DNA of 64,000 bases from Myxococcota bacterium (GCA_022842935.1 JALHOP010000002.1:496001-560000), one strand, 5' to 3'; shown: positions 41,943-51,532, numbered from the stretch's first letter. The notes: generated by a model not told the origin, from the letters alone. Numbers and translations: made by a program.

Positions 41943-43238
41943 CTAGCGCTTCAAATTCATGAGATCCTGAAGCATCTCGTCCGCGGTCGAGATGGTGCGC
42001 GAGTTCGCCTGGAAGCCACGCTGGTACTGGATCAAGTTCACGAACTCCTGCGCCATGTCGACATTCGACTGCTCGAGCGACCCACTCGCAATCGACCCGT
42101 GACCGCCGCTGCCAGGGGTGCCGATGAGCGGCTGACCGCTGTCGACGGTTGCGGCGAACATGCTGCTACCAGTGCGGGCGAGACCGTTGTTGTTGCGGAA
42201 GCGAGCGACCGCCACTTGGCCGAGGACGCGTTGATCACCGTTCGAGAACGCGCCCATGATGCGACCGTCGCTGGTCACGTTGATGCCCGCAAGTGACCCG
42301 GCGGTGAAACCGTCTTGCTGGATGTTCGACATGGCGGACGGCGCAGCGTACGCCGTACTCCCGGCGCGGCCTGTGCCACCACTGGCCGTGTCGTCGCCGA
42401 AGCTCCAGGCAATGGCCTGGCCAGGGGCGGCGCCAACGAAGTCGACCGTCGACGCCGTCGTGGTCTGTGCCGTCAGCGCGCCGCTGGTGTCGAAGGTCAA
42501 GGTACCATTGGCGATCTCGCTGGCTCCGCCAGGAGGACCGCCGACGACTTCGTCACCGTCCGCCAAAGCGTGCCACTCCCAGTTGCCGGGTGAAGACTGA
42601 CGAAAATACACGTCGATGGTGTGCTCGCCGCCAAGCGAGTCGTAGACCCGCATCGACGTGGAGAAGTTCGACGTCGTACCGGGGTTTGTGGGATCCCAGG
42701 CAGCGACCGCCGGCGACGCGGCGTTGAGGTTAGCGGCGATGGTCGCCTGCGTCGTGACGCGTGGCTCCGAGGTAGCGTTCGAGGCGATGATGACGTCGCC
42801 GAGTGTGCCGCTGATGTTGCCCGCGCCGTCGGCCTGATAGCCTTGCACGACCAGCCCTTGGGCGTTCACCAGGCGACCCTGGTTGTCGAGGTTGAACTGG
42901 CCGTTGCGCGTGTAATAGCTGCCAGCGTTGCCCTGCAGGTTGCCACGCGTGATGAAGAATCCGTCACCCGTGATTGCAAGGTCGGTTGCAACGCCCGAAC
43001 CCAGCAGCGCGCCCTGGGTGTAAACTTGGTCGACACCCGCGAGACGCGAGCCGTGCCCAGTCTGGGACTCGGTGACCTGCTGCGAGACGCTCTGACCCAA
43101 CACGTCTTCGAACCGACCGCGACCCGCCTTGAAGCCGATCGTGTTGACGTTGGCGAGATTGTCGCTGACCACGTCCATGGCTTTTCCGTGGGCGCCGAGG
43201 CCAGCCACAGACGAATAGAGTGAGCTCAAGATCGACAT
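41943..43238 (-). CDS. flgE: Flagellar hook protein FlgE
   Basis: A 431-residue hook subunit. N terminus SILSSLYSSVAGLGAHGKAM, then VVSDNLANVNTIGFKAGRGR; C terminus QSNVDMAQEFVNLIQYQRGF and QANSRTISTADEMLQDLMNL. The central D1/D2 beta domains are Gly/Ser/Thr-rich (about residues 120-330). Last gene of the second flagellar polycistron, 13 bases after flgD. Exported without a signal peptide. Confidence 0.97.
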   Translation of the reverse strand: MSILSSLYSSVAGLGAHGKAMDVVSDNLANVNTIGFKAGRGRFEDVLGQSVSQQVTESQTGHGSRLAGVDQVYTQGALLGSGVATDLAITGDGFFITRGNLQGNAGSYYTRNGQFNLDNQGRLVNAQGLVVQGYQADGAGNISGTLGDVIIASNATSEPRVTTQATIAANLNAASPAVAAWDPTNPGTTSNFSTSMRVYDSLGGEHTIDVYFRQSSPGNWEWHALADGDEVVGGPPGGASEIANGTLTFDTSGALTAQTTTASTVDFVGAAPGQAIAWSFGDDTASGGTGRAGSTAYAAPSAMSNIQQDGFTAGSLAGINVTSDGRIMGAFSNGDQRVLGQVAVARFRNNNGLARTGSSMFAATVDSGQPLIGTPGSGGHGSIASGSLEQSNVDMAQEFVNLIQYQRGFQANSRTISTADEMLQDLMNLKR

Positions 43239-43251
43239 TGGAGTTCTCCGT

Positions 43252-43926
43252 TCAAGGTTGCGAGACGCTGATCACGTCGGCGGGGGTTATGCGTTGGCCG
43301 CTGGCTCCGATGATCAGCTCCGCCGAGCCGTTCTCGAAGGTCACTTCCGTGACGACACCACGAACACGCGTCGAGGTCGTGACCACGCCGCCGCTCGCGT
43401 TCTTTCCACTGACTTCGACCGTGTACGTGCCGCTGGGGAGGGCGTTGCCCCCGTCATCCATCCCGTCCCAGAAGACGTCATGCGAGCCCGACTTGCCCCC
43501 ACCGAGCGGCATCGTTCGCACCACTTTGCCGTCGCTATCGCGTACCGTTAGCGTGGTCTCCGCGGTCTCGCCGCCGAGCGAGTAGCCGATCGCCATGGGG
43601 CGACTGTCACCGAGCGCCACCTTGTTGCCCGTGGCCTCGACCGTCGAGCCGATGAGGCCCGCCACCTGCGCGTTGTTCAAGGCCGTGCTGGTGTTCTGCA
43701 ACAGACCGAGGCGCTCGTTGGTCTGCATGGCCTGCTCGAGCGAGCTGAACTGCGCGAGCTGCGCCACGAACTCTTTGTCGTCGACCGGGTTCAACGGGTC
43801 CTGATTCTGGAGCTGCGCGACCAAGAGGTTGAGAAACTCTTGTTTGCCGAGCTGGGCGCCGCCGCCAAGAGCCTGGTCGATGGCCTGGGACGCGCTTGCG
43901 GTGGTGGTCGATCCGACTGTGGTCAT
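43252..43926 (-). CDS. flgD: Flagellar hook-capping protein FlgD
   Basis: A 224-residue scaffold at the tip of the growing hook. The N-terminal segment LGKQEFLNLLVAQLQNQDPL followed by NPVDDKEFVAQLAQFSSLEQ is the FlgD signature. The C-terminal half has FlgD Ig-like and tudor-like strands (VRTMPLGGGKSGSHDVFWDG, GNALPSGTYTVEVSGKNASG). Fourteen bases separate it from fliK. Confidence 0.95.
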   Translation of the reverse strand: MTTVGSTTTASASQAIDQALGGGAQLGKQEFLNLLVAQLQNQDPLNPVDDKEFVAQLAQFSSLEQAMQTNERLGLLQNTSTALNNAQVAGLIGSTVEATGNKVALGDSRPMAIGYSLGGETAETTLTVRDSDGKVVRTMPLGGGKSGSHDVFWDGMDDGGNALPSGTYTVEVSGKNASGGVVTTSTRVRGVVTEVTFENGSAELIIGASGQRITPADVISVSQP

Positions 43927-43940
43927 GGGAAGCTCCTCGC

Positions 43941-44822
43941 TCAGACGAGAACGTCGAGATCTTTCGTGTTTCGCTTCGTACGCTTTGGCGTACGCAGGGT
44001 TTCTTCGCTACCGTTCGTTTCCTCGCGTTCAGCGTGCTGATGGTGCGTCTGCGACTCGCCGCCAGCTCCGCGCTGGCTCATGCCATCGCTGGCTTGCAGG
44101 CTGACGTCGATGGAGCGAACGCTGACGCCCTGCTGCTGCAAAGCGGCTTGCAGCTCGGGCACGCGTTCACGCAGGAGCGCGGTAGCCTCAGGACGTTCGG
44201 TCTCGAGGGTGACCGTGACCTGCTCGTCGCGAAGACGCTGGACACGCACCTTCACTTCACCAAGCGATGCCGGCTTGAGCACCATGGTGATCTGGTGGTC
44301 ACCGCCCACGACATGGCGAGTCACGACCTCGACGACCTCGTGCGACGCCGTGATGACGCGCGTGGGCGCCGCTTGAGGCGCGACGGTCGCAGAGTCGAGG
44401 GTGGAGGTGAGCTGCTGGAGGGCGGCTTCCAGGGGCAGGGCGACCGGTTGATCGGTGGTCGTGAGGTCGAAGGAGGAGAGGTCGATGCCGTTCGGGCTAG
44501 GACGCGGACCGATCTCTTCGATACCCCATGGCGCATCCGTGTTCTCGGCCACCGTAGCGGACTTCGCGGCGGGCGTAGGAGGAGGCACAATGGGCGCGAG
44601 CTGCAAGGTGGCGACCGGCGTCGCTTCGACCATGGGTGTGCCGTCGCCGCGACGATCGTTCTCTTCGGGCGGAGCCTTGGCTGGTCCGCTGGTGCTGACC
44701 AGACCCAAGGTCGCGGCGAACACCGAGCTGGCCTCGGCCGTCACGGTCTCATGCTCGCGCGTGGCTGGATCCTGCGGAGGCGCGAGAAACATCGCGGCAC
44801 TATCTGTGGGGGCGCGCATCAC
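43941..44822 (-). CDS. fliK: Flagellar hook-length control protein FliK
   Basis: A 293-residue molecular ruler. The N-terminal 180 residues are low complexity (Pro/Ala/Thr/Ser), as expected for the disordered ruler part. Residues 185-260 contain the Flg_hook domain (ITMVLKPASLGEVKVRVQRL, LRERVPELQAALQQQGVSVR), which triggers the FlhB export switch. The charged tail ends RTPKRTKRNTKDLDVLV. Located between the motE-like gene and flgD, with a four-base overlap upstream. Confidence 0.87.
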   Translation of the reverse strand: MMRAPTDSAAMFLAPPQDPATREHETVTAEASSVFAATLGLVSTSGPAKAPPEENDRRGDGTPMVEATPVATLQLAPIVPPPTPAAKSATVAENTDAPWGIEEIGPRPSPNGIDLSSFDLTTTDQPVALPLEAALQQLTSTLDSATVAPQAAPTRVITASHEVVEVVTRHVVGGDHQITMVLKPASLGEVKVRVQRLRDEQVTVTLETERPEATALLRERVPELQAALQQQGVSVRSIDVSLQASDGMSQRGAGGESQTHHQHAEREETNGSEETLRTPKRTKRNTKDLDVLV

Positions 44823-45388
44823 TTGTCGTCCTTCTGGGCTTTCGCTTTGGCTAAGGGATCGGCACGGCCACCCAGTTGCGTGAGCCTGCCAAGTAGGGTC
44901 GCGGCCGTGGCGGGGTCGATCTGACTGAGCAGTGCCATCGCGTTGTCGGGCGCGACACGCGACAACACTTGCACCGCAAGCTCGGGCTCAGCGCGCTCGA
45001 GAATGGGCGCCGCCTTACGCGGCGACAGTCGAGACAACGCGCTCACGAGCTCTTCGGTTCGTTTCTTCTGAGCGGCGTTTGCTTGCTCACCGATGCCGAC
45101 GCGGTCTTCGAGGCTCGCGAGCTCGCGCTCGAGCTTCTGTGCTCGTGCGGCAATCTCGCTCTCGAGTTGTTTCAGCGCGGCCTCACGCTCATCGAGCTTG
45201 CGAGTGCGCTCGTCGAGCGCCATACGACGCTCGCGCAGGCTCTGCGCCATGGTCTCGTCACAGGTAGCGAGCGCCGGCGTCGCGCTACTGGTGTTGCCCG
45301 TGGTTTGCGGCACACCGTCGACATTGCCCGCGGCCACGGATACGCCCGCGGCCGAGACGATGAGTATGGAGAGCACGAGGCGTTTCAT
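44819..45388 (-). CDS. motE: MotE-like flagellar coiled-coil protein (MgtE-N-type domain)
   Basis: A 189-residue protein with an N-terminal signal or anchor helix (LVLSILIVSAAGVSVAAG). A long coiled coil covers about residues 45-110 (RMALDERTRKLDEREAALKQ and following). The C-terminal helical domain of the MgtE N-domain/FliG-like type (ALSRLSPRKAAPILERAEPE, AMALLSQIDPATAATLLGRL) follows. In rhizobia MotE stabilises MotC and the motor in the periplasm; here the fliJ-fliK position supports a motor or export role. Symbol by analogy. Confidence 0.72.
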   Translation of the reverse strand: MKRLVLSILIVSAAGVSVAAGNVDGVPQTTGNTSSATPALATCDETMAQSLRERRMALDERTRKLDEREAALKQLESEIAARAQKLERELASLEDRVGIGEQANAAQKKRTEELVSALSRLSPRKAAPILERAEPELAVQVLSRVAPDNAMALLSQIDPATAATLLGRLTQLGGRADPLAKAKAQKDDK

Positions 45389-45774
45389 CCACGATTCCAG
45401 GCGATCGCTGCGAGCTCATCCATGAGTCGCCCTTCACGCGTTTCGCTCTCGGCGATTGCGGCGGCACGCTGGCGCTCGACCATGAGCTCAGCCTGCTTGT
45501 TTGCTAGCGCGGATGCGCGAGTGACGCTGGCGGCTTGTTCGCGCGACTGCGCGAGACTCGCGATTCGGCGTGTTAGACCCGCTCGCTGGGCATCCGCTTC
45601 GACCAGCTGGGCAGCGGTCACAGGCGCGCGCTGTACCTCGGCCATCATGGCCCGCTCTTGTGCGGACAATGCCGCGCGTGAACGCGCGATCTCGCCCTCG
45701 ACGGTGGCCAGGTTGCGCATGGCACGTTGATGTTCGATTGCGCGAATCTTCTGTACGCGATGCATTCCACTCAC
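45385..45774 (-). CDS. fliJ: Flagellar export protein FliJ
   Basis: A 129-residue protein that is almost entirely antiparallel coiled coil (HRVQKIRAIEHQRAMRNLAT, LMVERQRAAAIAESETREGR). Acts as the stalk linking the FliI ATPase ring to FlhA. Sequence conservation of FliJ is low; length, coiled-coil form and the fliH-fliI-fliJ order carry the call. GTG start overlaps the fliI stop (GTGA). Confidence 0.85.
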   Translation of the reverse strand: MSGMHRVQKIRAIEHQRAMRNLATVEGEIARSRAALSAQERAMMAEVQRAPVTAAQLVEADAQRAGLTRRIASLAQSREQAASVTRASALANKQAELMVERQRAAAIAESETREGRLMDELAAIAWNRG

Positions 45775-47123
45775 GGGTTAGCTCCTAGCTTTGCGTCTGC
45801 GTCGACTTCGGCACCGGCAAGGGCAATGAGGCCGCGCTGCGTCGCGTCGGCGGTCATGGGCTCGTGAACCTGCTGCTTGAGAAACGCTTCGATCTGCGGC
45901 CGCTTGGCCAGTGCGACGTCGAGCTCCTGATCGCTGCCTGGGCGATAGGCGCCGATCGCCAACAAGTCCTTGGCGTCTTCGAGCCGGGCCATCCAACCAC
46001 GCACCTTCTGCGTCATCCTTCGCTCGCGCGCGTCAGTGAGGTCGCCCTCGAGACGCGAAATCGACTGAAGGACGTCGATGGCTGGGAAGTGGCCGCGCTC
46101 GGCCAGACGGCGGGACAACATCACATGTCCATCGAGCAAGCCTCGTGCCGCGTCGGAAACGGGTTCGCGAAAGTCGTCGCCCTCCACCAGCACCGTGTAG
46201 AGACCCGTAATACTTCCGCCGGCTTTGGCGGGGGCGGCCCGCTCGAGCAGGGTGGGCAAGAGGGCGAAAGAGCTCGGCGGGTAGCCCTTGGTCGCCGGCG
46301 GTTCTCCGACGGCCAAGCCAATTTCCCGTTGGGCCATGCACAGACGCGTCAAAGAATCGACGAACAAGAGAACGGACCGACCCTGCGAGCGGAAGTGCTC
46401 CGCGATGGTGGTCGCAGTGAAGGCGGCGCGGACACGCTCGGGCGCGGGCCGGTCCGAGGTCGCGACGACGACCACGGCGTTCTTCATGCCGTCACCCAAA
46501 ACCTTGTCGACGAAGTGACCGACTTCGCGGCCGCGCTCACCAACCAATGCCATGACCACGACGTCCGCTGTAGCGGCTTCGGCAATCATACCAAGCAATA
46601 CGCTCTTGCCGACGCCGGGACCTGCGAAGATGCCGAGGCGTTGGCCGCGACCACAAGGGATGAAGGCGTCTAGGGCGCGCACGCCCAGGGGCATACGCTC
46701 CTCGACTGGAGCCCTCTCGGTCGTCGGCAGGGGTGTACCAAACAGGGGCAAGCGGTCGCTGCAAACCGGTAGCGGCTTGTCGTCGAGGGGCCGACCGAAG
46801 GCGTCGATGACACGACCGCGTAAACCGTCGCCGACCGGCACAGCCCAAGCTTCCTCGTCGCGCGTGAGGGCGGCGCCGACACGCAAGCCCGAGAGGTTAC
46901 CGAAGGGCATCAAAACGACTTCGCGCTGCTTGAGGGCGACGACCTCCGCGAGGACGTCACCACGCGGACCAGCGATGCGATACAGGTCGCCAACGGCGGC
47001 GTTGGGGACGCGGGCCTCGATGAGCATGCCGAGCACCTGGGTCACATGTCCCTGGAGCTGCAGGGTCGGTTTCTTCACGCGGTCGCGATAGCGTGCAAGA
47101 ACGGAGGCAGGAGCCGCACTCAC
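45771..47123 (-). CDS. fliI: Flagellum-specific ATPase FliI
   Basis: A 450-residue cytoplasmic hexameric ATPase of the export apparatus, homologous to F1-beta. Walker A AGPGVGKS at residues 167-174, Walker B region RSVLLFVDSLTRLCMAQREI, and the ParA-like AQREIGLAVGEPPATKGYPP block of FliI/YscN. GTG start overlaps fliH. The C-terminal chaperone-binding part ends VDADAKLGANP. Confidence 0.97.
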   Translation of the reverse strand: MSAAPASVLARYRDRVKKPTLQLQGHVTQVLGMLIEARVPNAAVGDLYRIAGPRGDVLAEVVALKQREVVLMPFGNLSGLRVGAALTRDEEAWAVPVGDGLRGRVIDAFGRPLDDKPLPVCSDRLPLFGTPLPTTERAPVEERMPLGVRALDAFIPCGRGQRLGIFAGPGVGKSVLLGMIAEAATADVVVMALVGERGREVGHFVDKVLGDGMKNAVVVVATSDRPAPERVRAAFTATTIAEHFRSQGRSVLLFVDSLTRLCMAQREIGLAVGEPPATKGYPPSSFALLPTLLERAAPAKAGGSITGLYTVLVEGDDFREPVSDAARGLLDGHVMLSRRLAERGHFPAIDVLQSISRLEGDLTDARERRMTQKVRGWMARLEDAKDLLAIGAYRPGSDQELDVALAKRPQIEAFLKQQVHEPMTADATQRGLIALAGAEVDADAKLGANP

Positions 47124-47788
47124 GGTTCAGCTCCCGCTAAGCGTAGACTGCTTGCACCGGGTTTCAAGCCCCGCGCCACGTTACGAAGGGCCTCGGCGAA
47201 GGTCGCGTCGACGCGGCCGAGCTCGCATTCGGCGAGCACGCCACCGGCTCCTACACTGATGTCGTCGATGACGGTCACGCGTCGCGCGACATCGGCGCCG
47301 GCGCTCTGCACGGCGGCATCGACACCCGCGCGCTCGCTTGGGTGAACGCGAAGACGAATGACTTCGGCTTTGTCGAGCAACTGCAGGGCCTGACTCGCCA
47401 TGGCCCGCGTGAAGCGCTGGCGGGCGTCAGGGTCTCCGCTGACGAGGACCTCCGCGATGAGCAAAGCGAGCTCGACGAGATCTTCTTCGCTTCGTGCAAT
47501 AATGCTATCGCGGACAGCACCAAGCTGCGCGATGCTGTTTTCGAGTCGCTCGCGCAGTTGCGCGGTCTCGGCGAGCGCAGCCGCGCGTCCTTCCTCGACA
47601 CCCTCGTGGTGAGCCGCGAGAATCGCGGCGTCGCGAGCCACCGCGGCCCCATCGACCTCGACCTCCGCGTCGGCGCCAACCGCCCACTCGGGACGGCGAG
47701 GCGTGACCGGCTCCACTCGCGCGAAAGGTACGGTCGAGACATTCCTCGGGCTACCTTCACCGAACAAGCTGGAGACGTTGCGGCTCAC
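47120..47788 (-). CDS. fliH: Flagellar export regulator FliH
   Basis: A 222-residue stator-like regulator of FliI. The disordered Arg/Val/Pro-rich N terminus is followed by a long helix with small-residue spacing (AAHHEGVEEGRAAALAETAQ) and then a V-ATPase-E-like domain (IARSEEDLVELALLIAEVLV, PSERAGVDAAVQSAGADVAR, GAGGVLAECELGRVDATFAE). GTG start overlaps the fliG stop. Confidence 0.92.
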   Translation of the reverse strand: MSRNVSSLFGEGSPRNVSTVPFARVEPVTPRRPEWAVGADAEVEVDGAAVARDAAILAAHHEGVEEGRAAALAETAQLRERLENSIAQLGAVRDSIIARSEEDLVELALLIAEVLVSGDPDARQRFTRAMASQALQLLDKAEVIRLRVHPSERAGVDAAVQSAGADVARRVTVIDDISVGAGGVLAECELGRVDATFAEALRNVARGLKPGASSLRLAGAEP

Positions 47789-48810
47789 GCCATGCCCTCC
47801 CCGTCACCCATATCGACGTTGAGCTTGCCCTCTTGGCGCAGCTTCATGGCGACGGCGACGATGGCCTGTTGTGCCTCCTCGACGACGGTGACGCGTTGCG
47901 GACCGAGCATCTCGAGGTCGTCTTTCATCATCTCGGCGGCGCGCTTCGAGAGACCATCGAAGATCTTGTTGCGCATCTCCTCGCTCGCGGTCTTGAGCGC
48001 GATGAGCAGCTGCTGGTTGTCGACGCCCTTGAGCAACGTTTGGATGCCCTTCTTGTCGAGGCGAGCAAGATCGTCGAACGTGAACATGGCGCGACGCACG
48101 CTGCCGGCGACGTCGGGCGTCTCCTCGGAGATGCTGGCCAAGATGGCCTCGGCTTCCTCACCATCGAGCTGATTCAAGAGCAGCGCCGCAACGCGCGTCC
48201 CATCGACCTCGGCGTCACGGGTCTCGCGCGTCGGCAACTCGGCGGCGAGCAAGCGTTCGGCCTCTTCGAGCGCCGGAGCAGCGATGGTCTTGATGCGGGC
48301 GAGCCTCGAGACGATGCCCTTCAGCGACTCCTCTGGCATCGCTTTCAGAACGGCTGCGGCGCGCTTCGGGTCGAGACGGGCGACCACCGCGGCGACCACC
48401 TGCGGGTGTTCCTGAGCGAGCAGAGTGGCGAGCGCTTCCGGGTCGGCTTCGGCGATGGTGGGGTTAGCCGTTGGACGCGGAGGCTCATTGGTGCCGAAGA
48501 CAGCGCTGATCACGTTGCGCGGAACACTGCGCTCAGCCAGCTGCCGCAAGTAAGGGGCCTTGCCGTTGAGGCGCAGGCCTGGACGCTCCACTGCGTTCGA
48601 TAGCTCGGCGTGAATCGCGGCGAGCTCCTCCGACGTCGCGCGTTCGACCCGCTGCGCCGCAGCGTAGAGAATCTTGAGCTCCTCTTCGTCGAGAGCCGCC
48701 AAAACTTCGGCGGCCGTCGAATCGTCGACACTGAGGATCCACATCGCGGCTTTGACGGGACCGTCCATCTGGCCACCGAAATCGCTCTGCATGCTCAACG
48801 CGCTGCTCAT
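47785..48810 (-). CDS. fliG: Flagellar motor switch protein FliG
   Basis: A 341-residue C-ring rotor protein. Armadillo domains and the EHPQ motif (LLAQEHPQVVAAVVARLDP) are present. The torque domain carries the charged helix (DDLARLDKKGIQTLLKGVDN and LIALKTASEEMRNKIFDGLS KRA). The ATG at 48810 is chosen because it overlaps the fliF TGA by four bases; five codons further upstream also stay open. Binds FliF through its N terminus and MotA through its C terminus. Confidence 0.97.
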   Translation of the reverse strand: MSSALSMQSDFGGQMDGPVKAAMWILSVDDSTAAEVLAALDEEELKILYAAAQRVERATSEELAAIHAELSNAVERPGLRLNGKAPYLRQLAERSVPRNVISAVFGTNEPPRPTANPTIAEADPEALATLLAQEHPQVVAAVVARLDPKRAAAVLKAMPEESLKGIVSRLARIKTIAAPALEEAERLLAAELPTRETRDAEVDGTRVAALLLNQLDGEEAEAILASISEETPDVAGSVRRAMFTFDDLARLDKKGIQTLLKGVDNQQLLIALKTASEEMRNKIFDGLSKRAAEMMKDDLEMLGPQRVTVVEEAQQAIVAVAMKLRQEGKLNVDMGDGEGMA

Positions 48811-50414
48811 GACTCGTTCAACCAACCTTTGATGACAGTGCTCGCCTGGCTACCGCGGGCGCTACCTGCCAGCGGCATCTGCCCAGCGGCCAAGGCTGCA
48901 ACGTTCACGCCATTGTTCTGGATAGCGGATACGTTGACGGAACCGTTCGGAGCGGCGAGCTGCGCCTCGAGCTCGCGCACGCTGATAGGGGCGCGAATGA
49001 TCTCCGCGCGCCCGGCGTCGAGCGCTCGGCTCTTCTTCGAGAGGAGCGACAGCGCAACCAACGAGAGCGCGGCGACGACGATGGCCGCGCTTGGGCGAGC
49101 GAAGCGGGTCGCAACCTCGAGCACCTTCGGGCCTTCGGTCATCGGCTCGTCGAGCGCCTCCACGAAGGGGGCGCTCTGCACCTCGATGCGGTCGCCACGG
49201 CGGCCGTCGAAGCCAACCGCCGACTTCACGAGCTCGGAGAAGCGGTCGAGCTCTTCGCGACTGCGCGGGGTGACGTTGACGGCACCGCCTTCGCCCTTTT
49301 CGCGTTTGGCATCGACGAGCACCGCCACGGACAAGCGAACGAGCTTGCCAGAGGCGGAGACTTCGTGGCTCACCGTCTTCGACACCTCGTAGTTGCGCGT
49401 CTGGGCGTGGCGACCACCAGCATTGCCCACGGCGCCAGCCGCAGGGGTCTGGTCACTACCGCTCGTGGTGCCCGCAAGGTTCGAACGTGATCCGGCGACG
49501 CCGATCGCGCCCGCGGTCGCGGAGCCCCGCGTCTCGTCCGTCGTTTGCTCGCTGCGCAAGACAACGCCGTCGGGGTCGTAGGTTTCGCTCGTGGTTTCGG
49601 CGGTCGAGTAGTCGAGCTCGGCGGACACGTGCACCGACGCCCCCCCGGGCCCCACCGTCCGTTCGAGCATCGTCGTCGCACGGCGCTCGAGCTCTGACTC
49701 GATGCCCCGTTGGTGCTCGAGCTGCCGGCCGCTCTGTGCGTGGGTGCCGTCAGCGCTCGCGAGGACTGCGCCGGTCGTGTCGACGACGGTTACCGCGTCG
49801 GCAGCCAGCCCCTCGACGCTCGACGCAGTGAGGTGAACGATTGCTTGAACGTTCTCATCGGTAAGCCGTCGCCCCGGCGCGAGCGAGAGGGTCACCGAAG
49901 CGCGTGGTTTGTCGTCGCGCTCACGAAAGAGTGAACGCTCTGGCAGGCCCAGATGCACACGGGCGTCGCGCACGCCGTTGATCTGCCGAATCGTGCGGCG
50001 CAGCTCGCCTTCGAGCGCTCGCTGGTAGCTCAGTCGCTCTTCGAAGCGCGTACGGCCGAGCTTGCTCTCGTCGAAGAGCTCGAACCCAACTCCACCGCCG
50101 CGGGGCAGGCCATCACCCGCAAGCGCCAGGCGCTGCTCCATGACGCGCTCGTCGGGCACCAGGATCGCGGTGCCACCGTCCGCTAGGCTGTACGGTACTT
50201 GCGACGCGGACAAGCGCGCTGTGATCGCGGAGATATCTTCCGGTGAAAGGTTCGTCATCAGCGGCGCCATATGGGGTGTGCCGCCCAGAACCGCGATCGC
50301 GCCGACCGCGATCAAAGCGATAACGACGAAGCCGATGCCGAGGAGGCGCTTTCCGGGGGCAATGCCACGCCACAAGGCGCCGACTTCACTGAAGGACTGC
50401 TGAAGCTTGCCCAC
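48807..50414 (-). CDS. fliF: Flagellar MS-ring protein FliF
   Basis: A 535-residue inner-membrane ring protein. First helix at about residues 24-45 (LLGIGFVVIALIAVGAIAVL), then ring-building motifs (LSPEDISAITARLSASQVPY, LPRGGGVGFELFDESKLGRT, ERLSYQRALEGELRRTIRQI). The second helix is near residue 445 (AAIVVAALSLVALSLLS), and a cytoplasmic tail binds FliG. GTG start three bases after fliE. Confidence 0.97.
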   Translation of the reverse strand: MGKLQQSFSEVGALWRGIAPGKRLLGIGFVVIALIAVGAIAVLGGTPHMAPLMTNLSPEDISAITARLSASQVPYSLADGGTAILVPDERVMEQRLALAGDGLPRGGGVGFELFDESKLGRTRFEERLSYQRALEGELRRTIRQINGVRDARVHLGLPERSLFRERDDKPRASVTLSLAPGRRLTDENVQAIVHLTASSVEGLAADAVTVVDTTGAVLASADGTHAQSGRQLEHQRGIESELERRATTMLERTVGPGGASVHVSAELDYSTAETTSETYDPDGVVLRSEQTTDETRGSATAGAIGVAGSRSNLAGTTSGSDQTPAAGAVGNAGGRHAQTRNYEVSKTVSHEVSASGKLVRLSVAVLVDAKREKGEGGAVNVTPRSREELDRFSELVKSAVGFDGRRGDRIEVQSAPFVEALDEPMTEGPKVLEVATRFARPSAAIVVAALSLVALSLLSKKSRALDAGRAEIIRAPISVRELEAQLAAPNGSVNVSAIQNNGVNVAALAAGQMPLAGSARGSQASTVIKGWLNES

Positions 50415-50417
50415 GGC

Positions 50418-50726
50418 TTAGCCTCCCATCCGCATGATTTCTCGATAGGCGTCGAGCACCTTGTTGCGGACGCTCACCATGAACTTGAGTGAGACGTCGC
50501 CTTTCTCCATGGCCAGCAAAGTGTCGTGCAGGTCGAGCTCGCCGCCCTTTGCCAACTTGTCGGCGGCCTGGTTCGCCTCGACGTTGCGCTGCACGGTGGA
50601 CTCTACGGCGCCCTGCAGCGCGTCGACGAAGTTGCCGCCGCTGTCCGCTTTCGCGGGCGACTGTATCTTGGTGAGGGCCTCGCGCAGCGGCGCGATGGTG
50701 TTGCGAGGGTCAATGGGCATGGCCAT
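50418..50726 (-). CDS. fliE: Flagellar hook-basal body protein FliE
   Basis: A 102-residue junction protein between MS ring and rod. Family pattern: FVDALQGAVESTVQRNVEAN, then HDTLLAMEKGDVSLKFMVSV and RNKVLDAYREIMRMGG at the C terminus. Three-base gaps to flgC and fliF. The flgB-flgC-fliE-fliF order is ancestral. Confidence 0.95.
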   Translation of the reverse strand: MAMPIDPRNTIAPLREALTKIQSPAKADSGGNFVDALQGAVESTVQRNVEANQAADKLAKGGELDLHDTLLAMEKGDVSLKFMVSVRNKVLDAYREIMRMGG

Positions 50727-50729
50727 GTC

Positions 50730-51161
50730 TTATTTCCCGATCTGGAGCGCGCGCTCCGCCATGGCGACGACCGAGTTCATCGCTTGCGAGCTTGCCTCGT
50801 AGGCGCGCGTCGCTGTCAGCATATTGACCATCTCTTCCACCGGATTGACGTTTGGCATGGCGACGTAACCGTCGCCGTTGGCGTCAGGATGCGAGGGGTC
50901 GTAGGTGAGGCGCGGCGGCGAGTCGTCGACGGCGACATCCGCCACTTCGACCGTCGACATGGCGGCGGCGAGCGACGCGTCGAAGGCAGCGTTCGGGTTC
51001 TCTTGCGCCGCAAACACCGGGTCGCGACGCTTGTAAGGTCCGCCCTCGGCGGTGCGCGTGGTCTGTGCGTTCGCGAGGTTCGAGGCACTGGCGTTCATGC
51101 GAACACGCTCGGCGCGCAAGCCAGAAGCCAAGATGTCCATGGTATTGAAGAGATCCATCAT
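50730..51161 (-). CDS. flgC: Flagellar proximal rod protein FlgC
   Basis: A 143-residue rod subunit with N-terminal TMDILASGLRAERVRMNASA and SNLANAQTT, the FlgC-specific segment GYVAMPNVNPVEEMVNMLTA, and C-terminal RAYEASSQAMNSVVAMAERA. Two tandem ATGs; the first overlaps the flgB stop. Confidence 0.96.
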   Translation of the reverse strand: MMDLFNTMDILASGLRAERVRMNASASNLANAQTTRTAEGGPYKRRDPVFAAQENPNAAFDASLAAAMSTVEVADVAVDDSPPRLTYDPSHPDANGDGYVAMPNVNPVEEMVNMLTATRAYEASSQAMNSVVAMAERALQIGK

Positions 51162-51532
51162 GAGCCTCCGTCGGTAGCGGCGTAGCGAAGCAGAGCGACT
51201 TGGCGGCGCGCGACTTCGATACCGGCCTCGTAGCGCAGACGATTCGCCGTCACGGCAGCCATGGCCTGCTCGAGCTGCACGCCGTTGCCGTCAACGCGGG
51301 GCGTCTCGAGCTCGATGACCGGGGTAGAGGAGCCGTCACCGGAGGCCGCGATGTGCCCGGCGCTCGTCGTCTCGAGAGTCGCGCTACCGGGCTCGGCTTT
51401 CACGAGGTCGTGCGAGACGTAGCCAGGTGTCTCGGCGTTCGCGAGATTCGCGGCGAGCACCGATTGCCGCTTCGCGTGGAAGTCCAGCATGCTCTGGGTG
51501 GGTGCCAACTCTCTGAACATGTCCAACTTCAT
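51158..51532 (-). CDS. flgB: Flagellar proximal rod protein FlgB
   Basis: A 124-residue rod subunit. LDFHAKRQSVLAANLANAET PGY is the rod motif; the C-terminal NGVQLEQAMAAVTANRLRYE and AGIEVARRQVALLRYAATDG complete the FlgB pattern. Its ATG overlaps the stop of the unknown exported protein, placing that gene at the head of the same operon. Confidence 0.95.
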   Translation of the reverse strand: MKLDMFRELAPTQSMLDFHAKRQSVLAANLANAETPGYVSHDLVKAEPGSATLETTSAGHIAASGDGSSTPVIELETPRVDGNGVQLEQAMAAVTANRLRYEAGIEVARRQVALLRYAATDGGS